From Melaminivora jejuensis (GTDB lineage: Bacteria > Pseudomonadota > Gammaproteobacteria > Burkholderiales > Burkholderiaceae_C), in assembly GCF_017811175.1 (NCBI RefSeq), contig NZ_JACWIJ010000002.1, forward strand, positions 930,001 to 994,000: 64,000 nucleotides of DNA, given 5' to 3'. The notes below the pieces were generated by a model. It worked only from the letters and a program-made list of their open reading frames with translations, searched no databases and was not told the origin of the DNA. Position 1 is the first letter of the stretch, and each line of letters opens with the position of its first letter. The position numbers were made by a program, and so were the translations under genes. This document shows positions 27,922 to 42,365 of the stretch, piece after piece.

Positions 27922-28001
27922 GTCGCCCGGCCGCACGAAAAGCAATCCCTTCACAAGCAGCAAACCGCAGGACACAGTGCCCTGCGGTTTGACCGGGCGA
28001 C
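27922..28001 (+). promoter_or_regulatory. structured carA leader (two-tier perfect stem)
   Basis: Outer arms GTCGCCCGG (27922-27930) and CCGGGCGAC (27993-28001) pair perfectly over 9 bp. Inside, AAACCGCAGG (27962-27971) and CCTGCGGTTT (27981-27990) pair perfectly over 10 bp around a 9-nt loop. No T-run follows, so it is not a standard terminator. It ends 21 bp before the carA start and could control carAB expression. Confidence 0.5.
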
Positions 28002-28022
28002 CCGCACATTTCGGAGAACCCA

Positions 28023-29204
28023 GTGCTTTTGTCTCTCAAGGGAGCCTTCCCGCCCGCCATCCTGGCGCTTGCAGACGGCACGGTCTTTATCGGCAGCTCG
28101 ATCGGTGCCAGCGGCACCACAGCCGGCGAGGTGGTCTTCAACACCTCCATGACCGGCTACCAGGAAATCCTCACCGACCCCAGCTATTGCCAGCAGATCG
28201 TGACGCTCACGTATCCGCACATCGGCAACTATGGCGTCAACCCCGAGGACATCGAGTCCGACAAAGTCCAGGCCGCCGGCCTCGTCATCCGCGACCTGCC
28301 CCTGCTGGCCAGCAACTTCCGCTGCACCGAAACCCTGTCCGACTACCTGGCGCGCAATGGCACCGTGGCCATCGCCGACATCGACACGCGCCAGCTCACG
28401 CGCCTGCTGCGCGACCAGGGCGCGCAGAACGGCGCCATCATTGGCCTGCAGGCTGGTGAAGCGGTGACGCAGCAGCACATCGACGCTGCAATTGCTGCCG
28501 CCAAGGCTGCGCCCAGCATGAAGGGCCTGGATCTGGCCAGCGTGGTCAGCACCGCCAAGCCCTATGAGTGGACGCAGACCGAGTGGGAGCTGGGCAAGGG
28601 CTACGGCACCCAGGGCCAGACGCAGTTCCACGTCGTGGCCTACGACTTCGGCGTCAAGTACAGCATCCTGCGGATGTTGGCCGAGCGCGGCTGCAAGCTC
28701 ACCGTGGTGCCAGCGCAGACCCCGGCTGCCGAGGTGCTGGCGATGAATCCAGATGGCGTCTTCCTGTCCAACGGCCCGGGCGATCCGGCTGCCTGCGACT
28801 ACGCCATCGAGGCCGTGCGCACCCTGGTGGACAGCGGCCTGCCGGTCTTCGGCATCTGCCTGGGGCACCAGATCATGGCGCTGGCCGCCGGCGCCAAGAC
28901 CTTCAAGATGGTCAACAGCCACCACGGCGGCAACCATCCGGTCAAGGATCTGGACAGCGGCTGCGTGGCCATCACCAGCCAGAACCACGGTTTCGCGGTG
29001 GACATGGAGAGCCTGCCCGCACACCTGCGTGCCACGCACGTGAGCCTGTTCGATGGCACGCTGCAGGGCTTCACGCATCGCGACAAGCCGGCGTTTTGCT
29101 TCCAGGGCCACCCCGAGGCCTCGTCCGGCCCCCAGGACGTCGCGCATCTGTTCGACCGCTTCACCGACCTGATGCACTCTGCCCGCACCGCCCGGGCCGC
29201 CTGA
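28023..29204 (+). CDS. carA: carbamoyl-phosphate synthase, small (glutaminase) subunit
   Basis: A 393-residue subunit that hydrolyses glutamine and passes ammonia to CarB for carbamoyl phosphate, used in pyrimidine and arginine synthesis. The N-terminal CPSase small domain has [20 protein letters not shown], and [20 protein letters not shown] follows. The class-I glutaminase domain carries the nucleophile Cys in [16 protein letters not shown] and His/Glu in [15 protein letters not shown]. The start is GTG after TTCGGAGA. It is 28 bp upstream of carB and follows a structured leader. Confidence 0.96.
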   Translation: MLLSLKGAFPPAILALADGTVFIGSSIGASGTTAGEVVFNTSMTGYQEILTDPSYCQQIVTLTYPHIGNYGVNPEDIESDKVQAAGLVIRDLPLLASNFRCTETLSDYLARNGTVAIADIDTRQLTRLLRDQGAQNGAIIGLQAGEAVTQQHIDAAIAAAKAAPSMKGLDLASVVSTAKPYEWTQTEWELGKGYGTQGQTQFHVVAYDFGVKYSILRMLAERGCKLTVVPAQTPAAEVLAMNPDGVFLSNGPGDPAACDYAIEAVRTLVDSGLPVFGICLGHQIMALAAGAKTFKMVNSHHGGNHPVKDLDSGCVAITSQNHGFAVDMESLPAHLRATHVSLFDGTLQGFTHRDKPAFCFQGHPEASSGPQDVAHLFDRFTDLMHSARTARAA

Positions 29205-29232
29205 CCGCCGCGACCGACCACCAGCCAACACC

Positions 29233-32475
<3,243 letters not shown>

Positions 32476-32482
32476 GGCCTAA

Positions 32483-33411
32483 GGATTTGTCCGTAAATTA
32501 AAATTCCCCCGAGTCGCCCGTGATGCGACGAAGGAGCGATAAATGGCCAAGGCGCATGCCAATTCGTGGGAGGTAACGGACGAGTTCTGGAAACTGGTAG
32601 AGCCGCTGGTGCCACAGCCAGTGCGCGATCCAGGCAAGCACTACGAACGCGCAGCCGGGGCGGGCCGCCCCGCAAAACCGCCACGGCTGGTGTTCGAGGC
32701 CATCATGTATGTGCTGCGCACAGGCTGCCAGTGGAAGGCGCTGCCGGCTGAACGCTTTGGCAGCGCCAGCGCGATCCATCACAAGTTCATGCTGTGGTCC
32801 AAGGCCGGGTTCTTCGAGAACCTGTGGAAGGCAGGGCTGGCCGAATACGACGACTGTGAAGGCATCGCCTGGCGCTGGCAGAGCATCGACGGCGCCATGT
32901 TCAAGGCGCCCTTGGCGCAGGAAGCTGTGGGGCGCAACCCGACGGATCGGGGAAAAAAAAGGCAGCAAGCGTCACCTGCTGGTGGACGGGCGTGGCGTCC
33001 CGTTGTCGCTCGTCGTGACCGGGGCGAACGCGCACGACGTGACGCAACTTGAGGCCGTGTTGTCTTGCTGCATGGTCAAACGCCCCACGCCCAAGCAGCG
33101 GCGCAGCAAGCACCTATGTGCTGATGCGGGCTACCCGGGCAAGAACGCCATGAAGATCATTCTGGCCCACGGCTATATCCCGCATGTGGTGGGCCGCAAA
33201 AGCGAGGCAGAGCACAAAAAGCGTGATCCGAAGAAAAAAGCGCGCCGTTGGGTTGTGGAGCCTTGCCATGGCTGGTTCAACCGGTTCAGGAAATTACTGG
33301 TGCGCTACGAGAAGCTGGAGCACACGTTCCTCGCACTCAACCATCTCGCCGCCGCCATCATCGCGCTGCGGAAAATCCACCTGCCCGTTAATATTATTTA
33401 CGGATAAATCC
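32483..33411 (+). mobile_element. IS5-family insertion sequence (929 bp)
   Basis: Imperfect terminal inverted repeats GGATTTGTCCGTAAATTA (left) and GGATTTATCCGTAAATAA (right, complement) bound the element. Both sides are flanked by TAA (32480-32482 and 33412-33414), a likely 3-bp target duplication. It carries one transposase, split by a frame change in an A8 run. Size, ends and short TAA-type duplication fit the IS427-like branch of IS5. It separates carB from the repeat at 33419. Confidence 0.88.
32543..33407 (+). CDS. IS5-family DDE transposase, two frames joined at an A8 run
   Basis: The first frame (32543-33052) begins after AAGGAG and carries the DUF4096-like N-terminal domain (FEAIMYVLRTGCQWKALPAE) and the first catalytic Asp in WQSIDGAMFKAP. 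The second frame continues HLLVDGRGVPLSLVVTGANA, with the second Asp in CADAGYPG and the Glu in RRWVVEPCHGWFNRFRKLLV. The switch is at eight A (32953-32960): skipping one A gives DRGKKGSKRHLLVDG. Related elements often make a fused transposase by programmed slippage, so this may be functional; a one-base insertion is the alternative. The stop codon lies inside the right inverted repeat. Confidence 0.85.
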
Positions 33412-33418
33412 TAAGTGC

Positions 33419-33481
33419 GGGCAGCTACTTTTTCAATAGCTGCCAGCGCTTGCCAAGCAAGGGTGAAACGGCTTTTTTGCC
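33419..33481 (-). repeat. copy of the interspersed ~60-bp repeat (intergenic)
   Basis: Minus-strand reading AAAAAAGCCGTTTCACCC, TTGCTTGGCAAGCGCTGGCA and the perfect mini-hairpin GCAGCTA...TAGCTGC. It lay directly downstream of carB before the IS inserted between them. Confidence 0.85.
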
Positions 33482-33500
33482 AATAATTGGCTGTCCCCGG

Positions 33501-33530
33501 ACAGGCCGACCTCGCCCGGGGTCGGCCTGT
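33501..33530. terminator. 11-bp perfect hairpin after the carbonic anhydrase gene
   Basis: ACAGGCCGACC and GGTCGGCCTGT pair perfectly around an 8-nt loop, six bases beyond the carbonic anhydrase stop. No immediate T-run on either strand, so intrinsic termination is only possible. Confidence 0.45.
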
Positions 33531-33535
33531 GCGTT

Positions 33536-34240
33536 TCAGGCCAGCCAGTCGATGCGGCCCGTGGCCACATCGTGCATCGCGCCGACCACCCTGAGCTGTC
33601 CCTGCTCGATCAGGGCGCGCAGCACTTCAGCTTGCTCCAGCTGGGCCACGGCGTCGCGCACATTGCGCTCGGCCACGCGCTGCACCAGCGCGGCGTCCTT
33701 GGAGCTGGGCACACCCGAGTAATCCAGCCGCTGCAGCGATGGTCGGATGCGCGCCAGCAGCCCCGTCAGATGGCCCAGCTGCGCGCCGTCGATGGCGCCC
33801 TTGACGGCGCCGCATTCGCTGTGCCCCAGTACGGCGATCAGCCGGGCGCCAGCCAGGCGGGTGGCAAATTCCAGGCTGCCCAGGATGTCGTCGTTGACGA
33901 TGTTGCCGGCCACGCGTGCGGCGAAGATGTCGCCGATGTGCTGGTCGAACACCAGCTCGGGCGGCACCCGGCTGTCGATGCAGCCGACCACGGCGGCAAA
34001 GGGCGCCTGCGCCTGCGCCGTGCCGCGCACCTGTTGGCGCAGGTCGCAGTGCAGCGGCTTGCCGGCGACGAAGCGCGCGTTGCCCTCCTGCAGCCGCCGC
34101 AGTGCGGCATCGGGCGTGAGGGCGCTTTGCGTGGCGGCGGTGGAGATGGCGCAGGCAGCCTGCGCCCAGGCGGCCCCCGGCAGGGCCAGGTAGGCGGCGC
34201 TGGCAAGGCCCAGCGTCTGGCGGCGGTTCAGGACTGGCAT
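33536..34240 (-). CDS. periplasmic beta-class carbonic anhydrase
   Basis: A 234-residue exported zinc enzyme interconverting CO2 and bicarbonate. The N-terminus [20 protein letters not shown] has a twin-arginine and hydrophobic stretch ending at AWAQA, typical of a Tat-like signal peptide. Zinc ligands are in [15 protein letters not shown] (Cys, with the Asp-Arg dyad) and [17 protein letters not shown] (His, Cys). [20 protein letters not shown] is the conserved loop between them. GGAGGAAGAC precedes the ATG at 34240, chosen over an upstream alternative. It diverges from greA. Confidence 0.92.
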   Translation of the reverse strand: MPVLNRRQTLGLASAAYLALPGAAWAQAACAISTAATQSALTPDAALRRLQEGNARFVAGKPLHCDLRQQVRGTAQAQAPFAAVVGCIDSRVPPELVFDQHIGDIFAARVAGNIVNDDILGSLEFATRLAGARLIAVLGHSECGAVKGAIDGAQLGHLTGLLARIRPSLQRLDYSGVPSSKDAALVQRVAERNVRDAVAQLEQAEVLRALIEQGQLRVVGAMHDVATGRIDWLA

Positions 34241-34275
34241 GTCTTCCTCCTGGGTGCGGTAGCCAATGGGCGGCT

Positions 34276-34281
34276 TAGAAT
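34276..34281 (+). promoter_or_regulatory. -10-like box (TAGAAT) upstream of greA
   Basis: TAGAAT in the divergent carbonic anhydrase/greA gap, about 98 bp before the greA ATG. No clear -35 element. Confidence 0.3.
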
Positions 34282-34378
34282 CGGGCCGATAGAGCAAACC
34301 ATCTGCGTTCGAGCGCCGATGGTTTCTTCTTTTTCAAGCCCCGTCAACAACGCATTTGCCCTCCATCACACCCATTCC

Positions 34379-34855
34379 ATGGCCACCTTTCCCATCACCA
34401 AGCGCGGCGCCGAGCTGCTCAAGGCCGAGTTGCAACGCCTGAAGTCCCAGGATCGTCCGGCGGTCATCGCCGCCATTGCCGAGGCGCGCGCCCAGGGCGA
34501 CCTGAGCGAAAACGCCGAATACGAAGCCGCCAAGGATCGCCAAGGCTTCATTGAGGGCCGCATCGCCGAGGTCGAAGGCAAGCTGGCCGCCGCGCAGATC
34601 ATCGACCCGGCCAGCCTGGACGCCGGTGGCCGTGTGGTCTTCGGCGCCACGGTGGAGCTGGAGGACGAGGATACGGGCGAGACGGTCAAGTACCAGATCG
34701 TCGGCGAGGACGAGGCCGATCTGAAGCTGGGCCTGATCAACGTCGGCAGCCCGATTGCCCGCGCGCTGATCGGCAAGGAAGAGGGCGACACCGCTGAAGT
34801 GCAGGCGCCCGGCGGCGTGCGCTGCTACGAGATCGTCACCGTCAGCTATCGGTGA
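34379..34855 (+). CDS. greA: transcription elongation factor GreA
   Basis: A 158-residue factor that rescues backtracked RNA polymerase by stimulating transcript cleavage. The N-terminal coiled coil includes [20 protein letters not shown], with the acidic tip in [20 protein letters not shown]. The C-terminal FKBP-like domain has [32 protein letters not shown] and [15 protein letters not shown]. Length is the family standard. The stop overlaps the next gene's start (TGATG), implying coupling to the DUF4149 gene. Confidence 0.97.
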   Translation: MATFPITKRGAELLKAELQRLKSQDRPAVIAAIAEARAQGDLSENAEYEAAKDRQGFIEGRIAEVEGKLAAAQIIDPASLDAGGRVVFGATVELEDEDTGETVKYQIVGEDEADLKLGLINVGSPIARALIGKEEGDTAEVQAPGGVRCYEIVTVSYR

Positions 34856-35292
34856 TGGGCTGGCTGGCTCGCCTGCGCGCCGATGTGCCGCTGCTGGCGG
34901 CGGCGCTGTGGTGGGGCAGTCTGTCGGCTATCGGCTTCATGGCCGTGCCGCTGCTGTTCGCCAGGATGCCGACGCCGGTCATGGCCGGCAACATGGCAGC
35001 GCAGCTGTTTGCGGCGCAGATGTGGCTGTCCGTGGCCTGCACCCTGGTGCTGCTGGTGCATTCATTGCCGAAATATGAAGAAAAACCGGCTCAAACCCAG
35101 GCCAGTCAAGCGCAGTCAGCTACTATTTTCATAGTAGGCGGAATGCTGCTGGCGCTGCTCATCCAGTTCGGCGTGGCGCCGCGCATCGTGGCCCGGCAGG
35201 ACTTGCGCCTGTGGCACAGCGTGGGCACGCTCATGTATGTGGCGCAGTGGCTGTGCGCGCTGGTCGTGCTGCTCAGGCTGAGCCGGCGTTGA
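34855..35292 (+). CDS. DUF4149-type membrane protein with repeat insertion
   Basis: A 145-residue inner-membrane protein with about four helices: PLLAAALWWGSLSAIGFMAV, a second near LSVACTLVLLVHSL, a third FIVGGMLLALLIQFGV and a last VAQWLCALVVLLRL. The pattern fits the small DUF4149 family often found beside greA in related genomes; function unknown. The loop between helices 2 and 3 is encoded by a copy of the interspersed repeat (KPAQTQASQAQSATIFI), read in the same frame as in waaA and pgeF. The ATG overlaps the greA stop. A GTG three bases earlier is also possible. Confidence 0.78.
   Translation: MGWLARLRADVPLLAAALWWGSLSAIGFMAVPLLFARMPTPVMAGNMAAQLFAAQMWLSVACTLVLLVHSLPKYEEKPAQTQASQAQSATIFIVGGMLLALLIQFGVAPRIVARQDLRLWHSVGTLMYVAQWLCALVVLLRLSRR
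35072..35137 (+). repeat. ~60-bp repeat copy inside the DUF4149 gene, in frame
   Basis: AAAAACCGGCTCAAACCC, GCCAGTCAAGCGCAGTCAGC and the mini-hairpin CTACTATTTTCATAGTAG. It encodes a hydrophilic-to-hydrophobic loop stretch between two membrane helices. Confidence 0.85.
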
Positions 35293-35296
35293 GGGA

Positions 35297-35357
35297 GGTG
35301 GAGCGTCGAGCGTTTGGCGCCAGGGGCGAAAAGCCGCAAAACGCTCAACGCACCATA
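35297..35357 (+). repeat. post-stop hairpin repeat
   Basis: GAGCGTTT...AAACGCTC arms with flanking GGAGCGTC and AACGCACC, four bases after the DUF4149 stop and in the convergent gap before the glycosyltransferase. It shares GAGCGTTTGGCG with the other copies. Confidence 0.5.
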
Positions 35358-35377
35358 CCCTTTCAAAGGGACAGGCC

Positions 35378-36121
35378 TTATTCGCGCCAATGCTCGGCCA
35401 CCCAGGTCGCTGGCTGGATGTGCCGAAAGCGCCGGTTGCGCCGCCCGGCCAGGGCGTCGGGCGGGTTGCACTCGCCGTGGAAGATGACGATGCGCGCCCC
35501 CGGCGGCACGCCTGGGGCCTGCCAGTAGTTCAGCGGCCAGCGCGGGATGCTGTGGTATTTGAAGCTTGGGCACCAGTGCGCCGGCCAGTAGGCCAGCTTG
35601 CCCTGGGCGTGCAGAAAATCCGACAGATAGGCCTGCTCGTTGCGAAAGCGCTGGCGCACCTCTTGCACATGCGCGCGAAAGTGCTCCAGCACATCCGGAT
35701 GCGCGCCCAGCTCGAAACGATAGACCGACGAGTTGCCGGTGATGCGGCGCGGCCGCTTGTAGTCGTGGATGATCAGAAATTCGCCGGGCTGGGTGAAAAA
35801 ATCATCCAGCGCCCCCACGACCACCACATCGACATCCAGAAACAGCGCCGTGCCGCGCAGGCCGTGCAGGTCGGCGCTAAAGGTGGCCAGCTTGTTCCAG
35901 CCGCGCTCGGGGATGCCGGGCGGCAAGTCCAGCGCCGGGATGGGCAGGCAGCGCACCTCGCGGCGGATGCCGGTGGCGTCATCGGTCAGGCAGACGAAGG
36001 AGAAATCCCCGCGCAGGTGGCGCCGCACCATGGCGTACAGGCGGTTCACATACTCGGGGCCGTACTTGCGACCCCATTTCATGCAGATGACGTGGCGCTG
36101 CGCCGCCGCCGTGTCAGGCAT
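35378..36121 (-). CDS. glycosyltransferase (GT-A fold, GT8-like)
   Basis: A 247-residue cytoplasmic protein. [20 protein letters not shown] and [17 protein letters not shown] start the nucleotide-sugar fold, and the DxD-type metal site lies in [39 protein letters not shown] and [16 protein letters not shown] match a family of sugar transferases, often of LPS or capsule. Donor and acceptor are unknown. No other sugar-transfer genes are adjacent, so it may be a lone modifier of cell-surface glycans (inference). It is followed by a repeat and faces the DUF4149 gene. Confidence 0.8.
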   Translation of the reverse strand: MPDTAAAQRHVICMKWGRKYGPEYVNRLYAMVRRHLRGDFSFVCLTDDATGIRREVRCLPIPALDLPPGIPERGWNKLATFSADLHGLRGTALFLDVDVVVVGALDDFFTQPGEFLIIHDYKRPRRITGNSSVYRFELGAHPDVLEHFRAHVQEVRQRFRNEQAYLSDFLHAQGKLAYWPAHWCPSFKYHSIPRWPLNYWQAPGVPPGARIVIFHGECNPPDALAGRRNRRFRHIQPATWVAEHWRE

Positions 36122-36147
36122 CGATTGATCTCTCAGGCTCAGTCGCT

Positions 36148-36624
36148 TCAGTCGCTCTGGCGCTTCTTCACCGAAGTCTGCTTGGGCTTGGCACGCTTGA
36201 TCTGCCCGCCGGCCGTCAGGCGCTGGTTACCCAGCACGCGCAGCTGCTTGACCTCGGGGCGCTGGCCGGGCCGGCCGAATTTCAGCACCTTGACATCGCG
36301 CGGCCCAGGCTTGCGGTCTTCATCGACGGCCCGCACTTTCTCGGGGATGGGCCGCCACAGCACCAGCAGCTTGCCGATGTGCTGCACCGGCGCGGCGTCC
36401 AGCTCGTCGGCCAGTTGCTGGTACATGGCCTCGCGCGCCACCCGGTCGTCGCCGAAGACGCGGATCTTGATCAGGCCGTGGGCGTTCAGGGCGGCGTCGA
36501 TTTCCTTGTGGACGGCAGGGGTCAGACCGTCGGCGCCGATCAGCACGACAGGATCGAGGTGGTGCGCGTCGGCGCGGTGGGCGCGCCGCTCGGCGGTGGT
36601 CAGTTCGATTTGGGGCATCCCCAT
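36148..36624 (-). CDS. yhbY: YhbY family RNA-binding protein (CRM domain)
   Basis: A 158-residue protein with an N-terminal CRM RNA-binding domain ([51 protein letters not shown] [13 protein letters not shown]) and the [12 protein letters not shown] end of the fold. It is followed by a basic tail ([16 protein letters not shown]) longer than in E. coli YhbY. The family associates with the 50S subunit. Two start codons, 36624 and 36618, are possible; GAAGAA precedes the first. It is back to back with rlmE, with only 15 bp between the start codons. Confidence 0.88.
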   Translation of the reverse strand: MGMPQIELTTAERRAHRADAHHLDPVVLIGADGLTPAVHKEIDAALNAHGLIKIRVFGDDRVAREAMYQQLADELDAAPVQHIGKLLVLWRPIPEKVRAVDEDRKPGPRDVKVLKFGRPGQRPEVKQLRVLGNQRLTAGGQIKRAKPKQTSVKKRQSD

Positions 36625-36639
36625 ATTATTCTTCAAGGC

Positions 36640-37314
36640 ATGAAACCCCAGATCCAGTCCCAGAGCAAAGGCAAGAAGGTGAACAAGGCGTGGCTGCACG
36701 ACCACGTCAACGACCCCTGGGTCAGACAGGCGCAAAAGGACGGCTATCGCGCCCGCGCCGCCTACAAGCTCAAGGAGATCGACGAGCAACTCGGGCTGAT
36801 CCGGCCCGGGCAGGTGGTAGTTGACCTGGGCTGCGCGCCCGGGGCCTGGAGCCAGTACCTGCGCCGGCGCATGGCACCCGCCGGGGCCGCAGCAGGAGCG
36901 CTGGACGGCACCATCATCGGCCTGGATCTGCTGCCTCTGGAGCCTATCGAGGGCGTGGCCTTCATCCAGGGGGACTTTCGCGACGACGCCGTGCTGGTGC
37001 AACTGCAGCAGGCGCTGCAGGGCCGGGCGGTGGACGTAGTGGTCTCCGATATGGCGCCCAATCTGTCGGGCATCGCCTCGGCCGACGATGCGCGCATCGC
37101 GCACCTGATCGAGCTGGCGGTGGACTTTGCCCGCCAGCAACTCAAACCCGAAGGCGCGCTGGTGGTCAAGCTGTTCCACGGCAGTGGCTACGATGCCCTG
37201 GTGCAGCTGTTCCGGGACACTTTCCAGCTAGTCAAGACCATCAAGCCCAAGGCCTCGCGCGACCGTTCGGCGGAAACCTTTCTGGTCGGAATGCGCCTCA
37301 AGCCAGGAGGCTGA
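36640..37314 (+). CDS. rlmE: 23S rRNA 2'-O-methyltransferase (U2552)
   Basis: A 224-residue RrmJ/FtsJ-fold SAM enzyme that methylates 23S rRNA in the A loop, a late 50S maturation step. [20 protein letters not shown], with the conserved [13 protein letters not shown], starts the fold; the SAM site is [16 protein letters not shown]. Catalytic residues are visible as Asp in [11 protein letters not shown], Lys in [10 protein letters not shown] and Glu in SAETFLVG. It is upstream of ftsH and divergent from yhbY, an arrangement conserved in many proteobacteria. Confidence 0.95.
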   Translation: MKPQIQSQSKGKKVNKAWLHDHVNDPWVRQAQKDGYRARAAYKLKEIDEQLGLIRPGQVVVDLGCAPGAWSQYLRRRMAPAGAAAGALDGTIIGLDLLPLEPIEGVAFIQGDFRDDAVLVQLQQALQGRAVDVVVSDMAPNLSGIASADDARIAHLIELAVDFARQQLKPEGALVVKLFHGSGYDALVQLFRDTFQLVKTIKPKASRDRSAETFLVGMRLKPGG

Positions 37315-37384
37315 GAGCGCCGCACCGGCCCTAGTCCATGGCCTGGCGCGGGGTTAATGGGCCATCGGCAAGGGTTGAAAGGCC

Positions 37385-37390
37385 TAAAAT
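37385..37390 (+). promoter_or_regulatory. -10-like box (TAAAAT) upstream of ftsH
   Basis: TAAAAT 78 bp before the ftsH start, in the gap after rlmE. There is no matching -35 at normal spacing, so it is tentative. Confidence 0.35.
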
Positions 37391-37467
37391 CCGCCCCACG
37401 TGCCTCTAGGACGGCCTGCCTGAAACCAGGTAGCCGGCCCATTTTTTTTCAGTCTCTGGAGTTCAGC

Positions 37468-39384
<1,917 letters not shown>

Positions 39385-39411
39385 CATACTGCGCCGCAGG
39401 GCTGAAATGAC

Positions 39412-39437
39412 AAACGGGGCCAAGCGCCCCGTTTTTC
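39412..39437 (+). terminator. rho-independent terminator after ftsH
   Basis: ACGGGGC and GCCCCGT pair around CAAGC, followed by TTTTTC. Confidence 0.85.
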
Positions 39438-39491
39438 ACGCCCTGCAGGCCGGTTTTTACTTTTCCTTTTCCCTTTCTCCCTTTTTCTTTC

Positions 39492-40325
39492 ATGCTCTGG
39501 CAGACCACCCGCTTCGCCGTGGATCTGGCGCGTCCGCGCGTCATGGGCATCGTCAACGCCACGCCGGATTCGTTTTCCGACGGGGGCCGGCTATCCGATG
39601 CCCATGCCGCCCTGCGGCGCTGCGAGCAATTGCTCCAAGAGGGTGCCGACATCCTGGATATCGGCGGCGAGTCCACCCGCCCGGGCAGCCCGCCGGTGCC
39701 GCTGCATGAAGAGCTGGCACGCGTGCTGCCCATCGTGCAGGAGGCCGTGCGCCTGGGCGTGCCGGTCTCCGTCGATACCTGCAAGGCCGAGGTCATGCAG
39801 GCCGTGCTGGATCTGGGCGCCGACATCATCAACGACATCCAGGCGCTACGCCTGCCAGGCAGCGCCGAGGTGGTGGCGCGGCATGGGCGCTGCGGCGTCT
39901 GCCTGATGCACATGCACGGCCAGCCGCAGACCATGCAGGCGACTCCCATGAGCGGCGATGCCGTGTCTCAGGTGCTGCAATTTCTGCAGCAGCGTGCGCT
40001 TGCCCTGCAAGGCCTGGGCGTGCAAAAGGCCCGCATCGTGCTGGACTATGGCATTGGCTTTGGCAAGACCGTGGAGCAGAACTTCGCCCTGCTGGCGCGC
40101 CAGCACGCGCTGCTGGCCGCCGGCTGGCCGCTGCTGGCCGGCTGGTCGCGCAAGTCCTCGCTGGGCAGCGTGACCGGGCTGGCCGTGGCTGAGCGCCTGG
40201 TGCCCAGCGTCGTCGCCGCCGTGCTGGCGGTGGAGCAGGGCGCGCGCATCGTGCGCGTACATGATGTGCGCGAAACCGTGGCGGCGCTGGCCGTATGGCA
40301 GGCCATGGATGCGCAGCGTGCCTGA
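39492..40325 (+). CDS. folP: dihydropteroate synthase
   Basis: A 277-residue folate-pathway TIM-barrel enzyme, the sulfonamide target, joining pterin pyrophosphate to p-aminobenzoate. The two Prosite-type signatures are clear: [17 protein letters not shown] near the N-terminus and [51 protein letters not shown] and [16 protein letters not shown] complete the pterin and sulfonamide-site loops. It sits between ftsH (separated by a terminator) and glmM, the common ftsH-folP-glmM order. Confidence 0.96.
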   Translation: MLWQTTRFAVDLARPRVMGIVNATPDSFSDGGRLSDAHAALRRCEQLLQEGADILDIGGESTRPGSPPVPLHEELARVLPIVQEAVRLGVPVSVDTCKAEVMQAVLDLGADIINDIQALRLPGSAEVVARHGRCGVCLMHMHGQPQTMQATPMSGDAVSQVLQFLQQRALALQGLGVQKARIVLDYGIGFGKTVEQNFALLARQHALLAAGWPLLAGWSRKSSLGSVTGLAVAERLVPSVVAAVLAVEQGARIVRVHDVRETVAALAVWQAMDAQRA

Positions 40326-40344
40326 TGGCAGGCATTTTCAGGCA

Positions 40345-40410
40345 AGAATTTTGGTCAAATCGGCCTCAAAGCCTTGCCTGGCAAGCGCTGGCAGCTATCA
40401 AAAACGAAGT
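40345..40410 (+). repeat. copy of the interspersed ~60-bp repeat (intergenic)
   Basis: AAATCGGCCTCAAAGCC, TTGCCTGGCAAGCGCTGGCA and GCTATCAAAAACGAAGT, the subtype without the terminal TAGC hairpin. It lies in the folP-glmM gap. Confidence 0.85.
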
Positions 40411-40467
40411 TCAGCAGACCCCCGAAAACCCTCTGAACAACCACCCGAATACTCACCCGGACGCTCC

Positions 40468-41802
40468 ATGACACGCACTTATTTCGGCACCGACGGCATT
40501 CGCGGCACGGTGGGCCAGGCGCCCATCACTCCTGATTTCGTGCTGCGCCTGGGCCATGCCGTGGGCCGGGTGCTGCGCCGCAGCGAGGAGCGCCCGACGG
40601 TGCTGATCGGCAAGGACACGCGCATCTCCGGCTACATGCTGGAGAGCGCGCTCGAATCGGGCCTGAACTCCGCCGGCGCCGACGTGGTACTGCTGGGGCC
40701 GCTGCCCACGCCCGGTGTGGCCTACCTGACACGCACGCAGCGCGCCAGCCTGGGCGTGGTCATCAGCGCCAGCCACAACCCCTACCCGGACAATGGCATC
40801 AAATTCTTCAGCGCCCAGGGCTGCAAGCTGCCCGATGCCTGGGAGGGCGAGGTCGAGGCCGCCCTGCAGCAGCCGCCTGCCTGGGCCGATTCGGCCACGC
40901 TGGGCCGCGCGCGGCGGCTCGATGACGCCGCCGGGCGCTACATCGAGTTCTGCAAGAGCACCTTCGACCACGACCTGACGCTGCGCGGCCTGCGCATCGT
41001 GGTCGATGCCGCCCACGGCGCGGCCTACCACATCGCGCCCAAGGTCTTCCACGAGCTGGGCGCCGACGTTATCGCCATCGGCTGCGCGCCCGACGGCATG
41101 AACATCAACCACGAGGTCGGCGCCACGCACCCCGATGCCCTGGTGCGTACGGTGCGCGCCAACCGCGCCGACTTCGGCATTGCCCTGGACGGCGACGCCG
41201 ACCGGCTGCAGATGGTGGACGCCAGCGGGCGCCTGTACAACGGCGACGAGCTGCTGTACCTGCTGGCCGCCGACCGCCTGGCGCGCCAGGAGAGCGTGCC
41301 CGGCGTGGTCGGCACGCTCATGACCAACATGGCGGTGGAGTTGGCGCTGCAGCAGCAGGGCGTGCAGTTCGTGCGCGCCAAGGTGGGCGATCGCCATGTG
41401 CTGGAGGAGCTGATGCGCCGGCGCTGGCTGCTAGGCGGCGAAGGTTCGGGCCACCTGCTGGCGCTGGATCGCCACACCACGGGCGACGGCCTGGTCAGCG
41501 CGCTGCAGGTGCTGCAGGCCTGCGTGCGCAGCGGCCAGAGCCTGAGCGCGCTACTGGCCCAGGTGCAGCTGTTTCCGCAGGAGCTGATCAATATCCGGCT
41601 GGCGCCCGGGCAGGACTGGCGCGCCAACGCCCGGCTGGCCCAGGCGACGCGCGCCGTCGAGCAGGAGCTGGCTGGCCAGGGCCGGGTGCTGGTGCGCGCC
41701 AGCGGCACCGAGCCGCTGCTGCGCGTCATGGTCGAGGCGCGCGATGCCGACCAGGCCGGCCGCTGCGCCCGGCTGCTGGCCGAGGCGGCGCGCGCCGATT
41801 GA
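40468..41802 (+). CDS. glmM: phosphoglucosamine mutase
   Basis: A 444-residue enzyme that converts glucosamine 6-phosphate to glucosamine 1-phosphate for UDP-GlcNAc, peptidoglycan and LPS. The N-terminal signature is [20 protein letters not shown]. The phosphoserine loop is [18 protein letters not shown], the metal loop is [13 protein letters not shown], the sugar loop is [14 protein letters not shown] and the phosphate site is [15 protein letters not shown]. Length equals the family norm. It follows folP with an intervening repeat copy, and an mgtE remnant follows directly. Confidence 0.96.
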   Translation: MTRTYFGTDGIRGTVGQAPITPDFVLRLGHAVGRVLRRSEERPTVLIGKDTRISGYMLESALESGLNSAGADVVLLGPLPTPGVAYLTRTQRASLGVVISASHNPYPDNGIKFFSAQGCKLPDAWEGEVEAALQQPPAWADSATLGRARRLDDAAGRYIEFCKSTFDHDLTLRGLRIVVDAAHGAAYHIAPKVFHELGADVIAIGCAPDGMNINHEVGATHPDALVRTVRANRADFGIALDGDADRLQMVDASGRLYNGDELLYLLAADRLARQESVPGVVGTLMTNMAVELALQQQGVQFVRAKVGDRHVLEELMRRRWLLGGEGSGHLLALDRHTTGDGLVSALQVLQACVRSGQSLSALLAQVQLFPQELINIRLAPGQDWRANARLAQATRAVEQELAGQGRVLVRASGTEPLLRVMVEARDADQAGRCARLLAEAARAD

Positions 41803-41861
41803 AGGGTCGAGGGAGCCAGGGCGCCCTGCAGCTGCTCGGCCCGGCGTCGCGCACTTCGATC

Positions 41862-42365
41862 ATGCGGCTGATGGCCTACCCGCAGGGCACGGCGGGCAGC
41901 ATCATGACCACCGAGTTTGTGCAGGTGCCACAGGACTGGACGGTGGCGCGCACGCTGGAGCACATCCGCGCCACCGAGCACGAGCATGAAACGGTCTATG
42001 CCATCTACGCCGTGGACGGGCGCCAGCACCTGCAGTTCGTGGTGTCGCTGCGCGAGCTGGTCTGCGCCGGATCGCAGCTGGCCCTGACCAGCCTGCGCCG
42101 GCGCCCGGCCATTGCCTGCGGGCCGTATGCCGACCGCGAGGAGGTGGCGCGCATCATCCGCCGGCACAACTTCCTGGCTCTGCCAGTGGTCGGTGAAGAC
42201 CAGCGCATGGTCGGCATCGTCACGGTGGACGACGTGATCGACGCGCTGATGGAGGAGGCGCAGGAGGACATCGGGCGCTTCGGCGGCGGTGGCGAGCACA
42301 TGGGCGCGCCGTATTGCTGTAGGCGCCGGGGCCGGGGCTGGAGCTCAGCAGCTGGAGTTCAGTAG
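41862..42365 (+). pseudogene. remnant of magnesium transporter MgtE (CBS-domain part only)
   Basis: A 167-residue frame matching only the central part of MgtE. It opens in the linker RLMAYPQGTAGSIMTTEFVQ and carries two CBS motifs: VYAIYAVDGRQHLQFVVSLR, then NFLALPVVGEDQRMVGIVTV with DDVIDALMEEAQEDIGRFGG. The usual N-terminal helical domain and all C-terminal membrane helices are absent. Sequence after GGGGE is unrelated and ends within the convergent rhodanese gene. The start is uncertain because no homologous N-terminus exists. Either a decayed mgtE or, less likely, a free-standing CBS protein. Confidence 0.65.

Noticed and set aside
26113..27975. A 620-residue minus-strand frame opposite relA
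   Set aside because: Antisense shadow: relA is fully conserved on the plus strand and the antisense translation has no recognisable fold.
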